In this document: piece after piece, positions 49,007-58,162 of the stretch
Numbering within the stretch: the stretch's first letter is position 1
Layout: each line of letters opens with the position of its first letter
Assembly: GCF_003626535.1 (NCBI RefSeq)
Contig: NZ_RBAL01000020.1
Span: forward strand, 53,785 to 117,784
From: Streptomyces hoynatensis
Lineage (GTDB): Bacteria; Actinomycetota; Actinomycetes; Streptomycetales; Streptomycetaceae
Direction: 5' to 3'
Length of the DNA: 64,000 nucleotides
Notes under the pieces: model-generated
The model's database searches: none
Told to the model about the DNA's origin: nothing
What the model saw: only the letters and a program-made list of their open reading frames with translations
Translations under genes and position numbers: made by a program

Positions 49007-50416
49007 ATGAGCAGCGCCAGTAACACCACCGTCTCCACCGGGGGCCTACCGAGCCGCCGGAACACCGAGCTCGCCATGCTCGTGTTCGCCGTGGTCATCC
49101 CCGTCTTCGCCTACGCCAACGTCGGCCTGGCCAAGGACGAGACGCTGCCCGCGGGCATGCTCGGCTACGGCCTCGGCCTCGGACTGCTCGCCGGCGTCGC
49201 CCACCTCGTCGTCCGCAGGTACGCGCCCTACGCCGACCCGCTGCTGCTCCCGATCGCCACCCTGCTCAACGGCCTGGGCCTGGTCCTCATCTGGCGGCTC
49301 GACCAGGAGCCCACCATCACCGACCCCGACTTCGGCGGCGACGGCCCGATGGCGGCCAACCAGCTGCTGTGGTCCACGGTCGGCGTGGCGCTGTTCCTCG
49401 GGACCCTGATGCTCCTGAAGGACCACCGCATCCTCCAGCGGTACACGTACATCTCGATGGTGGTGGCCCTGGCGCTGCTGGTCGCGCCGATGGTTCCCGG
49501 CCTCGGCCGCCAGGTGCACGGCGCGCGGATCTGGGTCGCCCTGCCCGGCGTCGGCTCCCTCCAGCCGGGGGAGTTCGCCAAGATCGTCATCGCGGTGTTC
49601 TTCGCCGGCTACCTCATGGTCAAACGCGACGCCCTGGCCCTGGCGAGCCGCCGCTTCATGGGGCTCTACCTGCCGCGCGGGCGGGACATGGGGCCGATCC
49701 TGGTCGTCTGGGCGGTCAGCCTGATGATCCTGATCTTCGAGACGGACCTGGGCACCTCGCTGCTGTTCTTCGGCGTCTTCATCGTGATGCTGTACGTCGC
49801 CACCGAGCGCACCAGCTGGATCGTCTTCGGCCTGCTGCTCTCGGCCACCGGCGCGGTCCTGGTGGCCCAGACCAGCCCGCACGTCGGCGAGCGCGTGGAC
49901 AACTGGCTGCACCCCCTCGCCCTGGAGAACGACAACGTCACCGAGACCGCCCAGGTCATGTACAGCTTCGGCTCGGGCGGCCTGTTCGGCTCCGGGCTCG
50001 GCCAGGGGTACTCCCGGCTGATCGGCGGCATCGCCCCCAAGAGCGACTACATCCTCGCCACCGTCGGCGAGGAGCTGGGGCTCGCGGGGCTGATGGCCGT
50101 GATCATCCTCTACGGCCTGCTGATCGAGCGCGGCATGCGCACCGCCCTGGCCGCCCGCGACCCCTTCGGCAAGCTGCTGTGCGTCGGCCTCACCGGCTGC
50201 TTCGCGCTCCAGATCTTCGTCGTCACCGGCGGCGTGACCGGCCTGATCCCGCTGACGGGCATGACCATGCCCTTCCTCGCCCAGGGCGGCAGTTCCGTCA
50301 TCGCGAACTGGGCGCTTATCGCGCTCCTACTGCGCATCAGCGACACTGCCCGCAGGCCCGCTCCCGCCCCGGCGCCCTCACTCGACGCGGAACAGACACA
50401 GGTGGTCCGAGCATGA
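49007..50416 (+). CDS. rodA: SEDS-family peptidoglycan glycosyltransferase (FtsW/RodA)
   Basis: 469 aa, about ten membrane helices. GARIWVALPGVGSLQPGEFAKI, the FETDLGTSLLFFG loop with the catalytic-type Asp, and GLIPLTGMTMPFLAQGGSS are SEDS signatures. These enzymes polymerise lipid II into glycan strands together with a class B PBP, here the product of the next gene, whose ATG overlaps the stop (ATGA). In this conserved actinobacterial cluster the member is usually called RodA or FtsW; the division/elongation choice cannot be settled from sequence. Confidence 0.92.
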   Translation: MSSASNTTVSTGGLPSRRNTELAMLVFAVVIPVFAYANVGLAKDETLPAGMLGYGLGLGLLAGVAHLVVRRYAPYADPLLLPIATLLNGLGLVLIWRLDQEPTITDPDFGGDGPMAANQLLWSTVGVALFLGTLMLLKDHRILQRYTYISMVVALALLVAPMVPGLGRQVHGARIWVALPGVGSLQPGEFAKIVIAVFFAGYLMVKRDALALASRRFMGLYLPRGRDMGPILVVWAVSLMILIFETDLGTSLLFFGVFIVMLYVATERTSWIVFGLLLSATGAVLVAQTSPHVGERVDNWLHPLALENDNVTETAQVMYSFGSGGLFGSGLGQGYSRLIGGIAPKSDYILATVGEELGLAGLMAVIILYGLLIERGMRTALAARDPFGKLLCVGLTGCFALQIFVVTGGVTGLIPLTGMTMPFLAQGGSSVIANWALIALLLRISDTARRPAPAPAPSLDAEQTQVVRA

Positions 50417-51903
50417 ACAAACCGATGCGGCGCGTCGCGGTCTTCTGCGGCCTGCTCATCCTCGCACTGCTGGCGCGGGTCAACTGGGTCCAGTTCGTTC
50501 AGGCCGACGAATTGCAGAACGACACCCACAACCGGCGGGTGGCGATCGAGATGTTCGCGCACCCGCGCGGCGACATCATCGTCGACGGCGAGCCCATCAC
50601 CGGCTCCGTCGAGACCGAGGGCAGCGACTTCAGGTACAAGCGCACCTACACCGACGGCGCGATGTGGGCCCCGGTCACCGGCTACGCCTCCCAGGCCTTC
50701 GGCAGCAACCTGCTGGAGAACGTCGAGGACCCGATCCTGACCGGCGACGACGACCGGCTGTTCTTCAACAACACGATCGACATGCTCACCGGCGAGGAGC
50801 CCTCCGGCGGCAACGTCGTCACCACCCTGAACGCCGACGCCCAGCGGGCCGCCTACGAGGGCCTGACCAACGCGGGCAACGGCGAGGCGGTCCGGGGCGC
50901 GGTGGCGGCGATGGACCCGCGCACGGGCGCGGTGCTCGCGCTGGCCTCGACCCCCTCCTACGACCCCTCGGACTTCGCCGGGAACAGCGAGGAGGACGGG
51001 GAGGCCTGGGCCGCCGTCCAGGAGGAGAACGACCCGAACAACCCGATGCTCAACCGCGCCCTGCGCGAGACCTACCCGCCCGGCTCCACCTTCAAGGTCG
51101 TCACCGCCGCCGCCGCGCTGGAGAACGGCCTGGTGGACGACGTGGACGAGCACACCGACACCCCGGTGCCCTACTACCTGCCGGACACCGACCACCAGGA
51201 GCTGAGCAACGAGACGGAGGGCCGCTGCGAGAACGCCTCCCTGCGGATCGCGCTGATCGACTCCTGCAACTCCGTCTTCGGCAACCTGAGCGCCACGCTG
51301 GGCAACGACACGATGCAGGAGATGGCCGAGGAGTTCGGCTACAACCAGGGCGACGACCTGCAGATCCCGGTCCGGGTCGAGGAGAGCGTCTACCCCGACG
51401 ACAACCGGCCGCAGAACGCGATGGCCGGCATCGGGCAGGCCTCCAACCGCGCCACCCCGCTCCAGATGGCGATGGTCGCCGCCGCCGTGGCGAACAACGG
51501 CACGCTGATGGAGCCGTACATGGTGGACCAGCTCGTCGCACCGAACCTCAACGTGATCGAGCAGCACGAGCCGCGTGAGATGAGTCACCCGATCTCCGCG
51601 GAGACCGCGCACGAGCTGCAGTCCGCGATGGAGAGCGTGGTCAACGACGGGCCGCCCCAGTCGGCGCAGATCGACGGCGTCCGGGTGGGCGGCAAGACCG
51701 GCACCGCCCAGCGCGGCGAGAACAACTCCGAGCCGCCCTACGCCTGGTTCATCTCCTACGCGATGACGGACGAGGGCTCGCCGGTCGCGGTGGCGGTCGT
51801 CGTCGAGGACGCGGGCGTGGACCGGGACACGATCTCCGGCAGCGGTCTTGCGGCCCCGATCGCCCACGATGTGATGCAGGCGGTGCTCGACAGCGACAAC
51901 TGA
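50413..51903 (+). CDS. pbpA: Class B penicillin-binding protein PbpA (transpeptidase)
   Basis: 496 aa. An N-terminal membrane anchor (VAVFCGLLILALLARVNWVQFV), a short pedestal domain, then the transpeptidase with STFK at 225-228 (acylated Ser225), SCN at 284-286 and KTG at 428-430. It cross-links peptide stems and is the natural partner of the coupled SEDS protein. It lacks a glycosyltransferase domain, as expected. Confidence 0.95.
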   Translation: MNKPMRRVAVFCGLLILALLARVNWVQFVQADELQNDTHNRRVAIEMFAHPRGDIIVDGEPITGSVETEGSDFRYKRTYTDGAMWAPVTGYASQAFGSNLLENVEDPILTGDDDRLFFNNTIDMLTGEEPSGGNVVTTLNADAQRAAYEGLTNAGNGEAVRGAVAAMDPRTGAVLALASTPSYDPSDFAGNSEEDGEAWAAVQEENDPNNPMLNRALRETYPPGSTFKVVTAAAALENGLVDDVDEHTDTPVPYYLPDTDHQELSNETEGRCENASLRIALIDSCNSVFGNLSATLGNDTMQEMAEEFGYNQGDDLQIPVRVEESVYPDDNRPQNAMAGIGQASNRATPLQMAMVAAAVANNGTLMEPYMVDQLVAPNLNVIEQHEPREMSHPISAETAHELQSAMESVVNDGPPQSAQIDGVRVGGKTGTAQRGENNSEPPYAWFISYAMTDEGSPVAVAVVVEDAGVDRDTISGSGLAAPIAHDVMQAVLDSDN

Positions 51904-52149
51904 GCCCCGGCGTCCTGGGGGAGAACGCCGGGTGAACGGAACCGAGGAAACCACGGGGCGCCGCTCACACGTCTTACACAGGACCGGCGTTTCCCGGCCG
52001 GTCACGGTGCGAGGCGATACCGGTTGGATATCGAGCGACCACCGCCGTCCGGTGGGCCCCCACCCGGCGGGTACCGTAAGCCAGGGCTTGGACCCTGCCC
52101 CACGGGCCGGCCAGGGGGTGCGACCCGGGACCAAACGGAGAGGGCTGGA
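51904..52149 (+). promoter_or_regulatory. pbpA-pknB gap with possible pknB promoter
   Basis: 246 bp, unusually long for this cluster. A TACCGT hexamer (52072-52077) could be a -10 box about 75 nt before pknB. A weak hairpin (CCGGCGT/ACGCCGG, about 51907-51931) follows the pbpA stop and may attenuate read-through. No gene is seen. Confidence 0.4.
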
Positions 52150-54186
52150 ATGATGGAAGAGCCGCGTCGCCTCGGCGGCCGGTACGAGCTGGACCGGGTA
52201 CTCGGCCGCGGGGGGATGGCCGAGGTCTACCTCGCCCACGACACGCGTCTGGGCCGCACCGTGGCCGTCAAGACGCTCCGTGCCGACCTCGCCCGCGACC
52301 CCACGTTCCAGGCCCGCTTCCGCCGCGAGGCCCAGTCGGCCGCCTCGCTGAACCACCCGGCGATCGTCGCCGTCTACGACACCGGCGAGGACTACGTCGA
52401 CGGCATCTCCATCCCGTACATCGTCATGGAGTACGTGGACGGCTCCACGCTGCGCGAGCTGCTGCACTCGGGGCGCAAGCTGCTGCCGGAGCGCGCGCTC
52501 GAGATGTGCATCGGCATCCTCCAGGCGCTGGAGTACTCGCACCGCAACGGCATCGTCCACCGGGACATCAAGCCGGCGAACGTGATGCTGACCCGCAGCG
52601 GCCAGGTCAAGGTGATGGACTTCGGCATCGCCAGGGCCATGGGCGACGCCGGCATGACCATGACGCAGACCGCGGCCGTCATCGGGACCGCGCAGTACCT
52701 CTCCCCCGAGCAGGCCAAGGGCGAGACCGTCGACGCCCGCTCCGACCTGTACTCCACCGGCTGCCTGCTGTACGAGCTGCTGACCGTGCGCCCGCCGTTC
52801 ATCGGCGACTCGCCGGTCGCGGTCGCCTACCAGCACGTCAGGGAGGAGCCGCAGCCGCCGAGCGTCTTCGATCCCGAGATCACCCCCGACACCGACGCGA
52901 TCGTCCTCAAGGCCCTGGTCAAGGACCCCGACTACCGCTACCAGTCGGCCGACGAGATGCGCGCCGACATCGAGGCGACCCTCGACGGCCGCCCGGTGGC
53001 CGCCGCGGCGGCGATGGCCGCGGCGCCCTACGGCTACGACGACCGGCCGACCACCGCCCTGCGCGCGGCCGACCCGGCGACCACGATGATGCCGCCGGCG
53101 AGCGACGCGGGCTACGGCGGCGGCGGTGGCGGCGGCTACGACGACTACGGCGGGCGGGCCGACCGGCGCCAGCGCCGCCGGAACACCTCGACGATCCTGC
53201 TGGTCATCGCGGGCGTCCTGGTGCTGATCGGCGCGATCTTCATCGGCCGCGCGCTCTTCGCCGGCGACCCGCCGGCGAGCAAGCCGCAGGTGCCCGACGT
53301 GGCCGGGCAGTCCGTCGAGGACGCGACCGAGGCGCTGCGGAACGCGGGCTTCGAGGCGAAGGAGGGCGACAGCAAGCCCTGTCCTGAGGACGAGGGCACG
53401 GTCTGCGAGACCGACCCGGCCGCCGGCACCCGCGCCGAGCGCGACTCCACGGTCACGCTGATCCTCTCCTCGGGGCCGGAGCAGGTCGAGGTGCCCGAGG
53501 TCACCGACATGTCCTACGACGAGGCCAAGTCCGCGCTGGAGGAGGCCGGGCTCAGGGTCGAGCGCGAGGAGGAGGAGACCTCGGACGAGGAAGCCGGCAC
53601 CGTGCTCGAACAGGACCCGGAGGCCGGGGAGAAGGTCGACCCCGACACCACCGTCACCCTGACCGTCGCGGTGGAGCCCGAGGGCACCGAGGTGCCCGAC
53701 GTGGTCGGCAAGCAGTTCGCGGACGCCCAGGCCGAGCTTGAGGCGGAGGGCTTCACCGTCACCCGGCAGAACCAGATAGACGACTCGCGGCCGGAGAACG
53801 AGGTCATCGCCCAGGACCCGAACGCCGGGGAGACCCTGCAGGAGAACGGCCTGGTCACGCTGACCGTCGCGATCCCCTCCGAGACGCAGCCGCAGAACGT
53901 CGAGGTGCCGGACGTCAGGAACAAGTCGCTGGCCGATGCCAGGGCTGCCCTCCAGGGGGCCGGGTTCAACGTCAGCGTGAGCGGCCCCGACACGGCGACC
54001 GCCATGGTGGCCGGCCAGTCGCCGAACCCCGGTGAGCAGGTGCCGCCCGGCACCACGGTCACCCTGCAGACCTACGACCTCGGCGCCATCGACGGCGGTG
54101 GCGGCGGGGCCAACGGGGGCGGCAACAACGGCGGCGGCGGCGACAACGGCGGCGGGGACGCCGGAACCATCTTCGGCCAGGGCTGA
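52150..54186 (+). CDS. pknB: Serine/threonine protein kinase PknB with four PASTA domains
   Basis: 678 aa. Kinase domain (about 10-275): GRGGMAEVYLA, catalytic Lys in VAVKTLR, HRDIKPANVM, DFGIARA and the activation-loop TMTQTAAVIGTAQYLSPEQ. Membrane helix near 347-369. Four extracellular PASTA repeats (about 378-650), each opening with a VPDV/VPEV motif, bind muropeptides or lipid II and thus couple kinase activity to wall synthesis. The C-terminus is a Gly/Asn-rich tail. Two adjacent ATGs (52150 and 52153) are both possible. Confidence 0.97.
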   Translation: MMEEPRRLGGRYELDRVLGRGGMAEVYLAHDTRLGRTVAVKTLRADLARDPTFQARFRREAQSAASLNHPAIVAVYDTGEDYVDGISIPYIVMEYVDGSTLRELLHSGRKLLPERALEMCIGILQALEYSHRNGIVHRDIKPANVMLTRSGQVKVMDFGIARAMGDAGMTMTQTAAVIGTAQYLSPEQAKGETVDARSDLYSTGCLLYELLTVRPPFIGDSPVAVAYQHVREEPQPPSVFDPEITPDTDAIVLKALVKDPDYRYQSADEMRADIEATLDGRPVAAAAAMAAAPYGYDDRPTTALRAADPATTMMPPASDAGYGGGGGGGYDDYGGRADRRQRRRNTSTILLVIAGVLVLIGAIFIGRALFAGDPPASKPQVPDVAGQSVEDATEALRNAGFEAKEGDSKPCPEDEGTVCETDPAAGTRAERDSTVTLILSSGPEQVEVPEVTDMSYDEAKSALEEAGLRVEREEEETSDEEAGTVLEQDPEAGEKVDPDTTVTLTVAVEPEGTEVPDVVGKQFADAQAELEAEGFTVTRQNQIDDSRPENEVIAQDPNAGETLQENGLVTLTVAIPSETQPQNVEVPDVRNKSLADARAALQGAGFNVSVSGPDTATAMVAGQSPNPGEQVPPGTTVTLQTYDLGAIDGGGGGANGGGNNGGGGDNGGGDAGTIFGQG

Positions 54187-54205
54187 GCCCTCTGCTCCGC
54201 CGCCG

Positions 54206-54243
54206 CCGGCGGCCCGGGGCCCCTCGCGGGCCCCGGCCGCCGG
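54206..54243. terminator. Bidirectional terminator hairpin between pknB and the DUF5324-like gene
   Basis: CCGGCGGCCCGGGGCCC and GGGCCCCGGCCGCCGG form a long GC stem with a short CTCGC loop (one bulged C). It lies between convergent genes and ends 2 nt before the stop codon of the leftward gene. Confidence 0.7.
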
Positions 54244-54244
54244 T

Positions 54245-54832
54245 TCAGCCGCGGGCGCCCCGCCTGGCGCCCGCCTCGGCCTGGTCCTCCGGGGCGCTCT
54301 CGGCGGCGTTCCCCGGGGCGCCCTCGGAGGCGGACTCGGAGGCGGACTCGGGCCCCCGGTCGGGGGAGGGCCGGCTCTCCGTCGTCTCGGTGGCCGGGGA
54401 GGGCTCCATCAGCCAGTCGGGGTCGGACTGGCCGCTCCACCACTTCCACGCCACGAAGGCGCCGCCCGCGACCAGGCCGGCGAGGCCGACCCTGCGCACC
54501 AGCCGCCCGGTCCTCGCCCTGGCCCGCTTGCGCCGGGCCAGCTCCAGGATCTCCTGCGAGGTGACGTCCCCGCGCAGGGCGGCGAGCGCCGCCTGCGAGC
54601 GCACCGTGGCCTCCCGGCCCGCGGGTCCCGCGGCGGCCATCGCCCGGCCCATCCTGGGCACGACCTGCGTGGTCAACCCCGTTCGCGCCTGGCCGGCCGC
54701 CTGCCGGGCGCGCGGCCCGATGACGCCCCCGGCCCAGCGCGCGCACCGCACGGCACCCCGCCGTGCGGTCAGCGCGTACGGCGTCACCAGCTCCGCGGTG
54801 TGCCGCACCCTCGACTTCCCGTTCTGACTCAC
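54245..54832 (-). CDS. DUF5324-like membrane protein
   Basis: 195 aa. The N-terminal half is amphipathic and basic (LTARRGAVRCARWAGG, then LARRKRARARTGRLVRR), followed by a single membrane helix near residues 113-130 (GLAGLVAGGAFVAWKWW) and an acidic Ser/Glu/Ala-rich tail. This matches a family of uncharacterised streptomycete proteins encoded beside the PPIase and pknB genes. The function is unknown. Confidence 0.75.
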   Translation of the reverse strand: MSQNGKSRVRHTAELVTPYALTARRGAVRCARWAGGVIGPRARQAAGQARTGLTTQVVPRMGRAMAAAGPAGREATVRSQAALAALRGDVTSQEILELARRKRARARTGRLVRRVGLAGLVAGGAFVAWKWWSGQSDPDWLMEPSPATETTESRPSPDRGPESASESASEGAPGNAAESAPEDQAEAGARRGARG

Positions 54833-55013
54833 GTGTCCTCCCTCATACGACGTTCGATGCTTCGCGTGACCCTTGATGGCGTTTGTCCGCTCGTGCGCAA
54901 ATCATTCCTGCTGTGAGGGCCTCCGGCACGCCAAACCGCCATCCGGGGGCGGGGCGTGTCGCGCGCGCATGGCAGGATCGGGGAACGTCACTGACGTAGA
55001 CGGAAGGTTGATC

Positions 55014-55547
55014 GTGGCTGAGCAGCTCTACGCCACCCTGAAGACCAATCGCGGCGACATCGAGGTCCGGCTCTTCCCGAACCACGCGCCGAAGACGGTC
55101 AAGAACTTCGTCGAGCTCGCCCAGGGCTCCCGCGAGTGGGTCCACCCCGAGACCGGCGAAAAGTCCACCGAGAAGCTGTACGACGGCACCGTCTTCCACC
55201 GGGTGATCAGCGGCTTCATGATCCAGGGCGGGGACCCGCTGGGCAACGGCACCGGCGGCCCGGGGTACACGTTCCAGGACGAGATCCACCCGGACCTCGC
55301 CTTCACCCGCCCCTACCTGCTGGCGATGGCCAACGCGGGCCCGGGCACCAACGGCTCGCAGTTCTTCATCACCGTGGCCCCCACGGCCTGGCTCACCGGC
55401 AAGCACACCATCTTCGGCGAGGTCACCGGCGAGGCCGGCCGGCAGGTCGTGGACGCCATCGCCAACACGGCGACGGACAGCCGCACCGACCGGCCGGTGG
55501 AGGACGTGGTCATCCAGTCGGTCAGCGTCGAGACCCGCCCGGCCTGA
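55014..55547 (+). CDS. Cyclophilin-type peptidyl-prolyl isomerase
   Basis: 177 aa. The cyclophilin core is complete: YDGTVFHRVISGFMIQGGDP (catalytic Arg in FHRV), MANAGPGTNGSQFFIT and the WLTGKHTIFGEV cyclosporin-contact Trp/His. There is no signal peptide, so it is cytoplasmic. It speeds cis-trans isomerisation of X-Pro bonds. The GTG was chosen because GGAAGG lies 7 nt upstream; an ATG 15 codons earlier would add a non-conserved leader. Confidence 0.94.
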   Translation: MAEQLYATLKTNRGDIEVRLFPNHAPKTVKNFVELAQGSREWVHPETGEKSTEKLYDGTVFHRVISGFMIQGGDPLGNGTGGPGYTFQDEIHPDLAFTRPYLLAMANAGPGTNGSQFFITVAPTAWLTGKHTIFGEVTGEAGRQVVDAIANTATDSRTDRPVEDVVIQSVSVETRPA

Positions 55548-55572
55548 GCCCGGCCCCTCCGCGCGGGAACAT

Positions 55573-55608
55573 TTCCGGCCCCCGATCCGTAGGATCAGGG
55601 GGCCGGAA
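55573..55608 (+). terminator. Strong hairpin between the PPIase and rhomboid genes
   Basis: TTCCGGCCCCCGATCC and GGATCAGGGGGCCGGAA pair almost perfectly around a GTA loop (one bulge). It begins 25 nt after the PPIase stop and lacks a T-tract. Probably a terminator, though it could be an RNA element in the rhomboid leader. Confidence 0.65.
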
Positions 55609-55653
55609 TGCGTCCGGCCGACGCGAGGAGAGCGGCGACCGGGAGGGAGCGGC

Positions 55654-56541
55654 ATGACGCAGCAGTACGGACAGCAGCCGCAGCCAGGGGTGGCGCGCTG
55701 CTACCGGCACCCGGACCGGGAGACCCGGATCGGCTGTGCGCGCTGCGGGCGGCCGATCTGCCCCTCCTGCATGATCGCCGCCGCGGTGGGACACCAGTGC
55801 CCGGAGTGCGTCCACGGCGCCCAGGCGGCGCGGGCCGCGCGCGCCACCCGGCCGAGGACGCTGGCCGGCGGCGCGGTGACGGCGAATCCGCGGCTGGTGA
55901 CCTCCGTGCTCCTGGGGATCAACCTGGCGGTCTTCCTGGCCGTCCTGGCCGGCGGGGACCAGGTGGTCACCGACTACGGGATGGTCGGCTACGCGACGGA
56001 CGGCTGGCCGCCCCACTGGATCGGGGTCGCGGACGGCGAGTGGTACCGGCTGCTGACCTCGGCGTTCCTGCACCAGGCCGTCTGGCACATAGCCTTCAAC
56101 ATGATGGGCCTGTGGTTCATCGGGCCCCCGCTCGAGGCGGCGCTCGGCCGGGCCAGATTCCTGGCGCTGTACCTGATCTCCGCCCTGGCCGGAAGCACCC
56201 TGTCCTACCTGCTCGCCGAGCAGAACCAGCTCTCCCTGGGGGCCTCGGGGGCGATCTTCGGCCTGTTCGGCGCGACGGCCGTCCTGACCAGGCGGCTGCG
56301 CTACGACATGCGGCCGATCGCGGTCCTGCTGGCGATCAACCTGCTGATCACCTTCACCTGGTCGCACATCGCCTGGCAGGCGCACATCGGCGGCCTCGTC
56401 GCCGGGGTGGTGGTGACCGCGGGCATGGTGCACGCGCCGCGGCGGCGGCAGGCCCTGGTCCAGGTGGCCACCTGCGTGGGGGTGCTCGCCGTGCTGGCCG
56501 TGGCCTGCGCGATACGCACCTCCCAGCTGGTGGGCGGCTAG
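55654..56541 (+). CDS. Rhomboid-family intramembrane serine protease with N-terminal zinc-binding domain
   Basis: 295 aa. Residues 12-50 form a B-box-like Cys/His cluster (CYRHPDRET, CARCGRPICPSC, HQCPECV) that likely binds zinc. Six to seven membrane helices follow with the rhomboid HN motif (IAFNMMGLWFIG), the catalytic Ser198 in GASGAIFG and His244 in QAHIGG. It cleaves membrane proteins within the bilayer; the substrate is unknown, although the sortases and cell-wall proteins nearby are candidates. Confidence 0.92.
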   Translation: MTQQYGQQPQPGVARCYRHPDRETRIGCARCGRPICPSCMIAAAVGHQCPECVHGAQAARAARATRPRTLAGGAVTANPRLVTSVLLGINLAVFLAVLAGGDQVVTDYGMVGYATDGWPPHWIGVADGEWYRLLTSAFLHQAVWHIAFNMMGLWFIGPPLEAALGRARFLALYLISALAGSTLSYLLAEQNQLSLGASGAIFGLFGATAVLTRRLRYDMRPIAVLLAINLLITFTWSHIAWQAHIGGLVAGVVVTAGMVHAPRRRQALVQVATCVGVLAVLAVACAIRTSQLVGG

Positions 56542-56551
56542 TTCCGGCCGG

Positions 56552-56719
56552 TTATCCACAGGCCGTGCCCGATCTTGTGCACGATGTGGACAACGTCTTC
56601 ACGAGCGGCACGTTCCGGCGTTTCCGCAGGCGGAAGGGCATGCGCTCGCCCCTCGGGCCCGCACGGGCGTTCCCGCCTTCGCTCAGTTATCCACAGATCT
56701 TGTGATGTTCGGTGGATAA
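56552..56719. other. DnaA-box cluster between the rhomboid and crgA genes
   Basis: The 233-bp gap between convergent genes holds TTATCCACA at 56552-56560 (+) and 56687-56695 (+), TTGTCCACA at 56585-56593 (-), and a one-mismatch TTATCCACC at 56711-56719 (-). No gene or AT-rich unwinding region is present. Convergent flanking genes argue against promoter control, favouring a DnaA-titration role. Confidence 0.75.
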
Positions 56720-56774
56720 GTCGGCGGGAAACCGCGGCCTCGCCCGCCGCCTCCTCCCACGCCGCCGGGAGCCG

Positions 56775-57035
56775 CTATTTCCACTGCGTGGAGACGACGA
56801 ATCCCACCGCGATGAAGCCGAAGCCGACGACGATGTTCCAGTTCCCGAGGGATTCCACCGGAAGATCCGCCTGTGTGACGTAATAGACGACGATCCAGGC
56901 AAGGCCGATCACGAACATCGCCAGCATCAGCGGAGCGACCCAGCGACGTCCACCCATGTCGATCTTCGTCGCCTGCCGCCGCTCCGGCGGCGTGTAGGTG
57001 TCGTCCTTCTTCTTGCGGGTCCGTGACTTGGGCAC
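56775..57035 (-). CDS. crgA: Cell-division inhibitor CrgA
   Basis: 86 aa. A basic cytoplasmic N-terminus (PKSRTRKKKDD), then two membrane helices (WVAPLMLAMFVIGLAWIVVYYV and NIVVGFGFIAVGFVVS), the exact layout of CrgA. In Streptomyces it restrains FtsZ-ring formation in growing aerial hyphae; in mycobacteria it bridges FtsZ and PBPs. It is read opposite to the rhomboid gene and divergent from the DUF881 gene, as in other streptomycetes. Confidence 0.95.
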   Translation of the reverse strand: MPKSRTRKKKDDTYTPPERRQATKIDMGGRRWVAPLMLAMFVIGLAWIVVYYVTQADLPVESLGNWNIVVGFGFIAVGFVVSTQWK

Positions 57036-57115
57036 GAGCGGCTCTCCTGTCGATCGCGCTCCTTCAGCGCGGAGCTCGGGGGTCGTCAGTTAGCGTAGTG
57101 CGTCAAGGGGCCGAA

Positions 57116-57871
57116 ATGGAGACCAGGGGTGAGGTGAACAGCTTCCGCTTTCGCCCGGCGCGCCTGGGCACCCTCGCCGTCTTCGCGCTGGCCGGACTGC
57201 TCTTCTGGCTCAGCTTCCACGTCGCGCGCGGCGGCAATATCCGCACCGACGACTCCCTCCTGCGGCTTTCCGATCTCGTGCGCGAGCGCGCCGGGGACAA
57301 CGAGGACCTGGAGGCGCAGGCCGCGGAGCTGCGGGCCGAGGTCGAGGAGCTGGCCAGGCGCCAGGCCGCGGCCGACCCGGACCGGGAGCGCGCGCTGGAG
57401 GAGGCCGCGGGTGCCGCCGGCCTCGCCGAGCTCACCGGGCCGGGACTGACCGTCACCCTCACCGACGCCCCGCCCGGCGCCACCGCCCTGCGGCCCGGCG
57501 TTCCCGAGCCCACGCCCAACGACCTCGTCATCCACCAGCAGGACCTCCAGGCGGTGGTGAACGCCCTGTGGGCGGGCGGCGCCGAGGGGGTCCAGGTCAT
57601 GGACCAGCGGCTGATCTCCACCAGCGCCGTGCGCTGCGTCGGCAACACCCTGCTCCTCCAGGGCCGCCTGTACTCCCCGCCCTACACGGTCACGGCCGTC
57701 GGCGACCAGGACCGGCTGCGCGCCGCCCTCGACGCCTCGCCCGCGCTCCGGGACTACCAGCGGTACGTGGCGGACTACGGCCTCGGCTGGCGGGTCGAGG
57801 AGCGGTCGCCGGTGACTCTCCCCGGCTACCGCGGCGGGGTTTCGCTGCGCTACGCCGAGCCCGCCGAATGA
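57116..57871 (+). CDS. DUF881-family membrane protein
   Basis: 251 aa. One N-terminal membrane helix (LAVFALAGLLFWLSFHVA), a heptad-rich coiled coil (about 48-90, AQAAELRAEVEELARRQAA), then the DUF881 domain with GPGLTVTLTDAP, NDLVIHQQDLQAVVNALWAGGAEGVQVMDQRL and YSPPYTVTAVGD. It is a conserved neighbour of crgA and probably acts at the division site or envelope, but is not characterised. The ATG with AAGGGG upstream is preferred; a GTG seven codons later is possible. Confidence 0.88.
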   Translation: METRGEVNSFRFRPARLGTLAVFALAGLLFWLSFHVARGGNIRTDDSLLRLSDLVRERAGDNEDLEAQAAELRAEVEELARRQAAADPDRERALEEAAGAAGLAELTGPGLTVTLTDAPPGATALRPGVPEPTPNDLVIHQQDLQAVVNALWAGGAEGVQVMDQRLISTSAVRCVGNTLLLQGRLYSPPYTVTAVGDQDRLRAALDASPALRDYQRYVADYGLGWRVEERSPVTLPGYRGGVSLRYAEPAE

Positions 57872-57969
57872 CCCCCTGAGCGCCATTCGATGACACCGAT
57901 CCCCTCCGGCCCTCCAGGCACGCGTCGTACCCTTGGGGCAGCCGCGAAAGACGAAGGGGGAGCGAAGCC

Positions 57970-58125
57970 ATGTACGCGTGGATCTGGCGGCACCTGCCAG
58001 GCAACATGCTGGTGCGCTCGCTGATCTCACTGGTCCTGGTGCTCGGGGTGGTCTTCCTCCTCTTCGAGTACGTGTTTCCCTGGGCCGAGCCGCTGCTGCC
58101 GTTCAACAACGTGACCGTCGAGTGA
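57970..58125 (+). CDS. 51-residue conserved small membrane protein
   Basis: It starts MYAWIWRHLPGN, has one long hydrophobic helix (SLISLVLVLGVVFLLFEYVF, residues 17-36) and ends PLLPFNNVTVE. A good ribosome site (AGGGGGAG) precedes the ATG. It sits between the DUF881 and trpG-like genes on the same strand, 37 nt from the latter. A small membrane protein at this spot is a recurring feature of streptomycete genomes. It may assist the division or sortase proteins encoded around it; no function is known. Confidence 0.8.
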   Translation: MYAWIWRHLPGNMLVRSLISLVLVLGVVFLLFEYVFPWAEPLLPFNNVTVE

Positions 58126-58162
58126 CCGTCAAGCAGAAGCACGGAAGGGCTCACCCGCAGGC

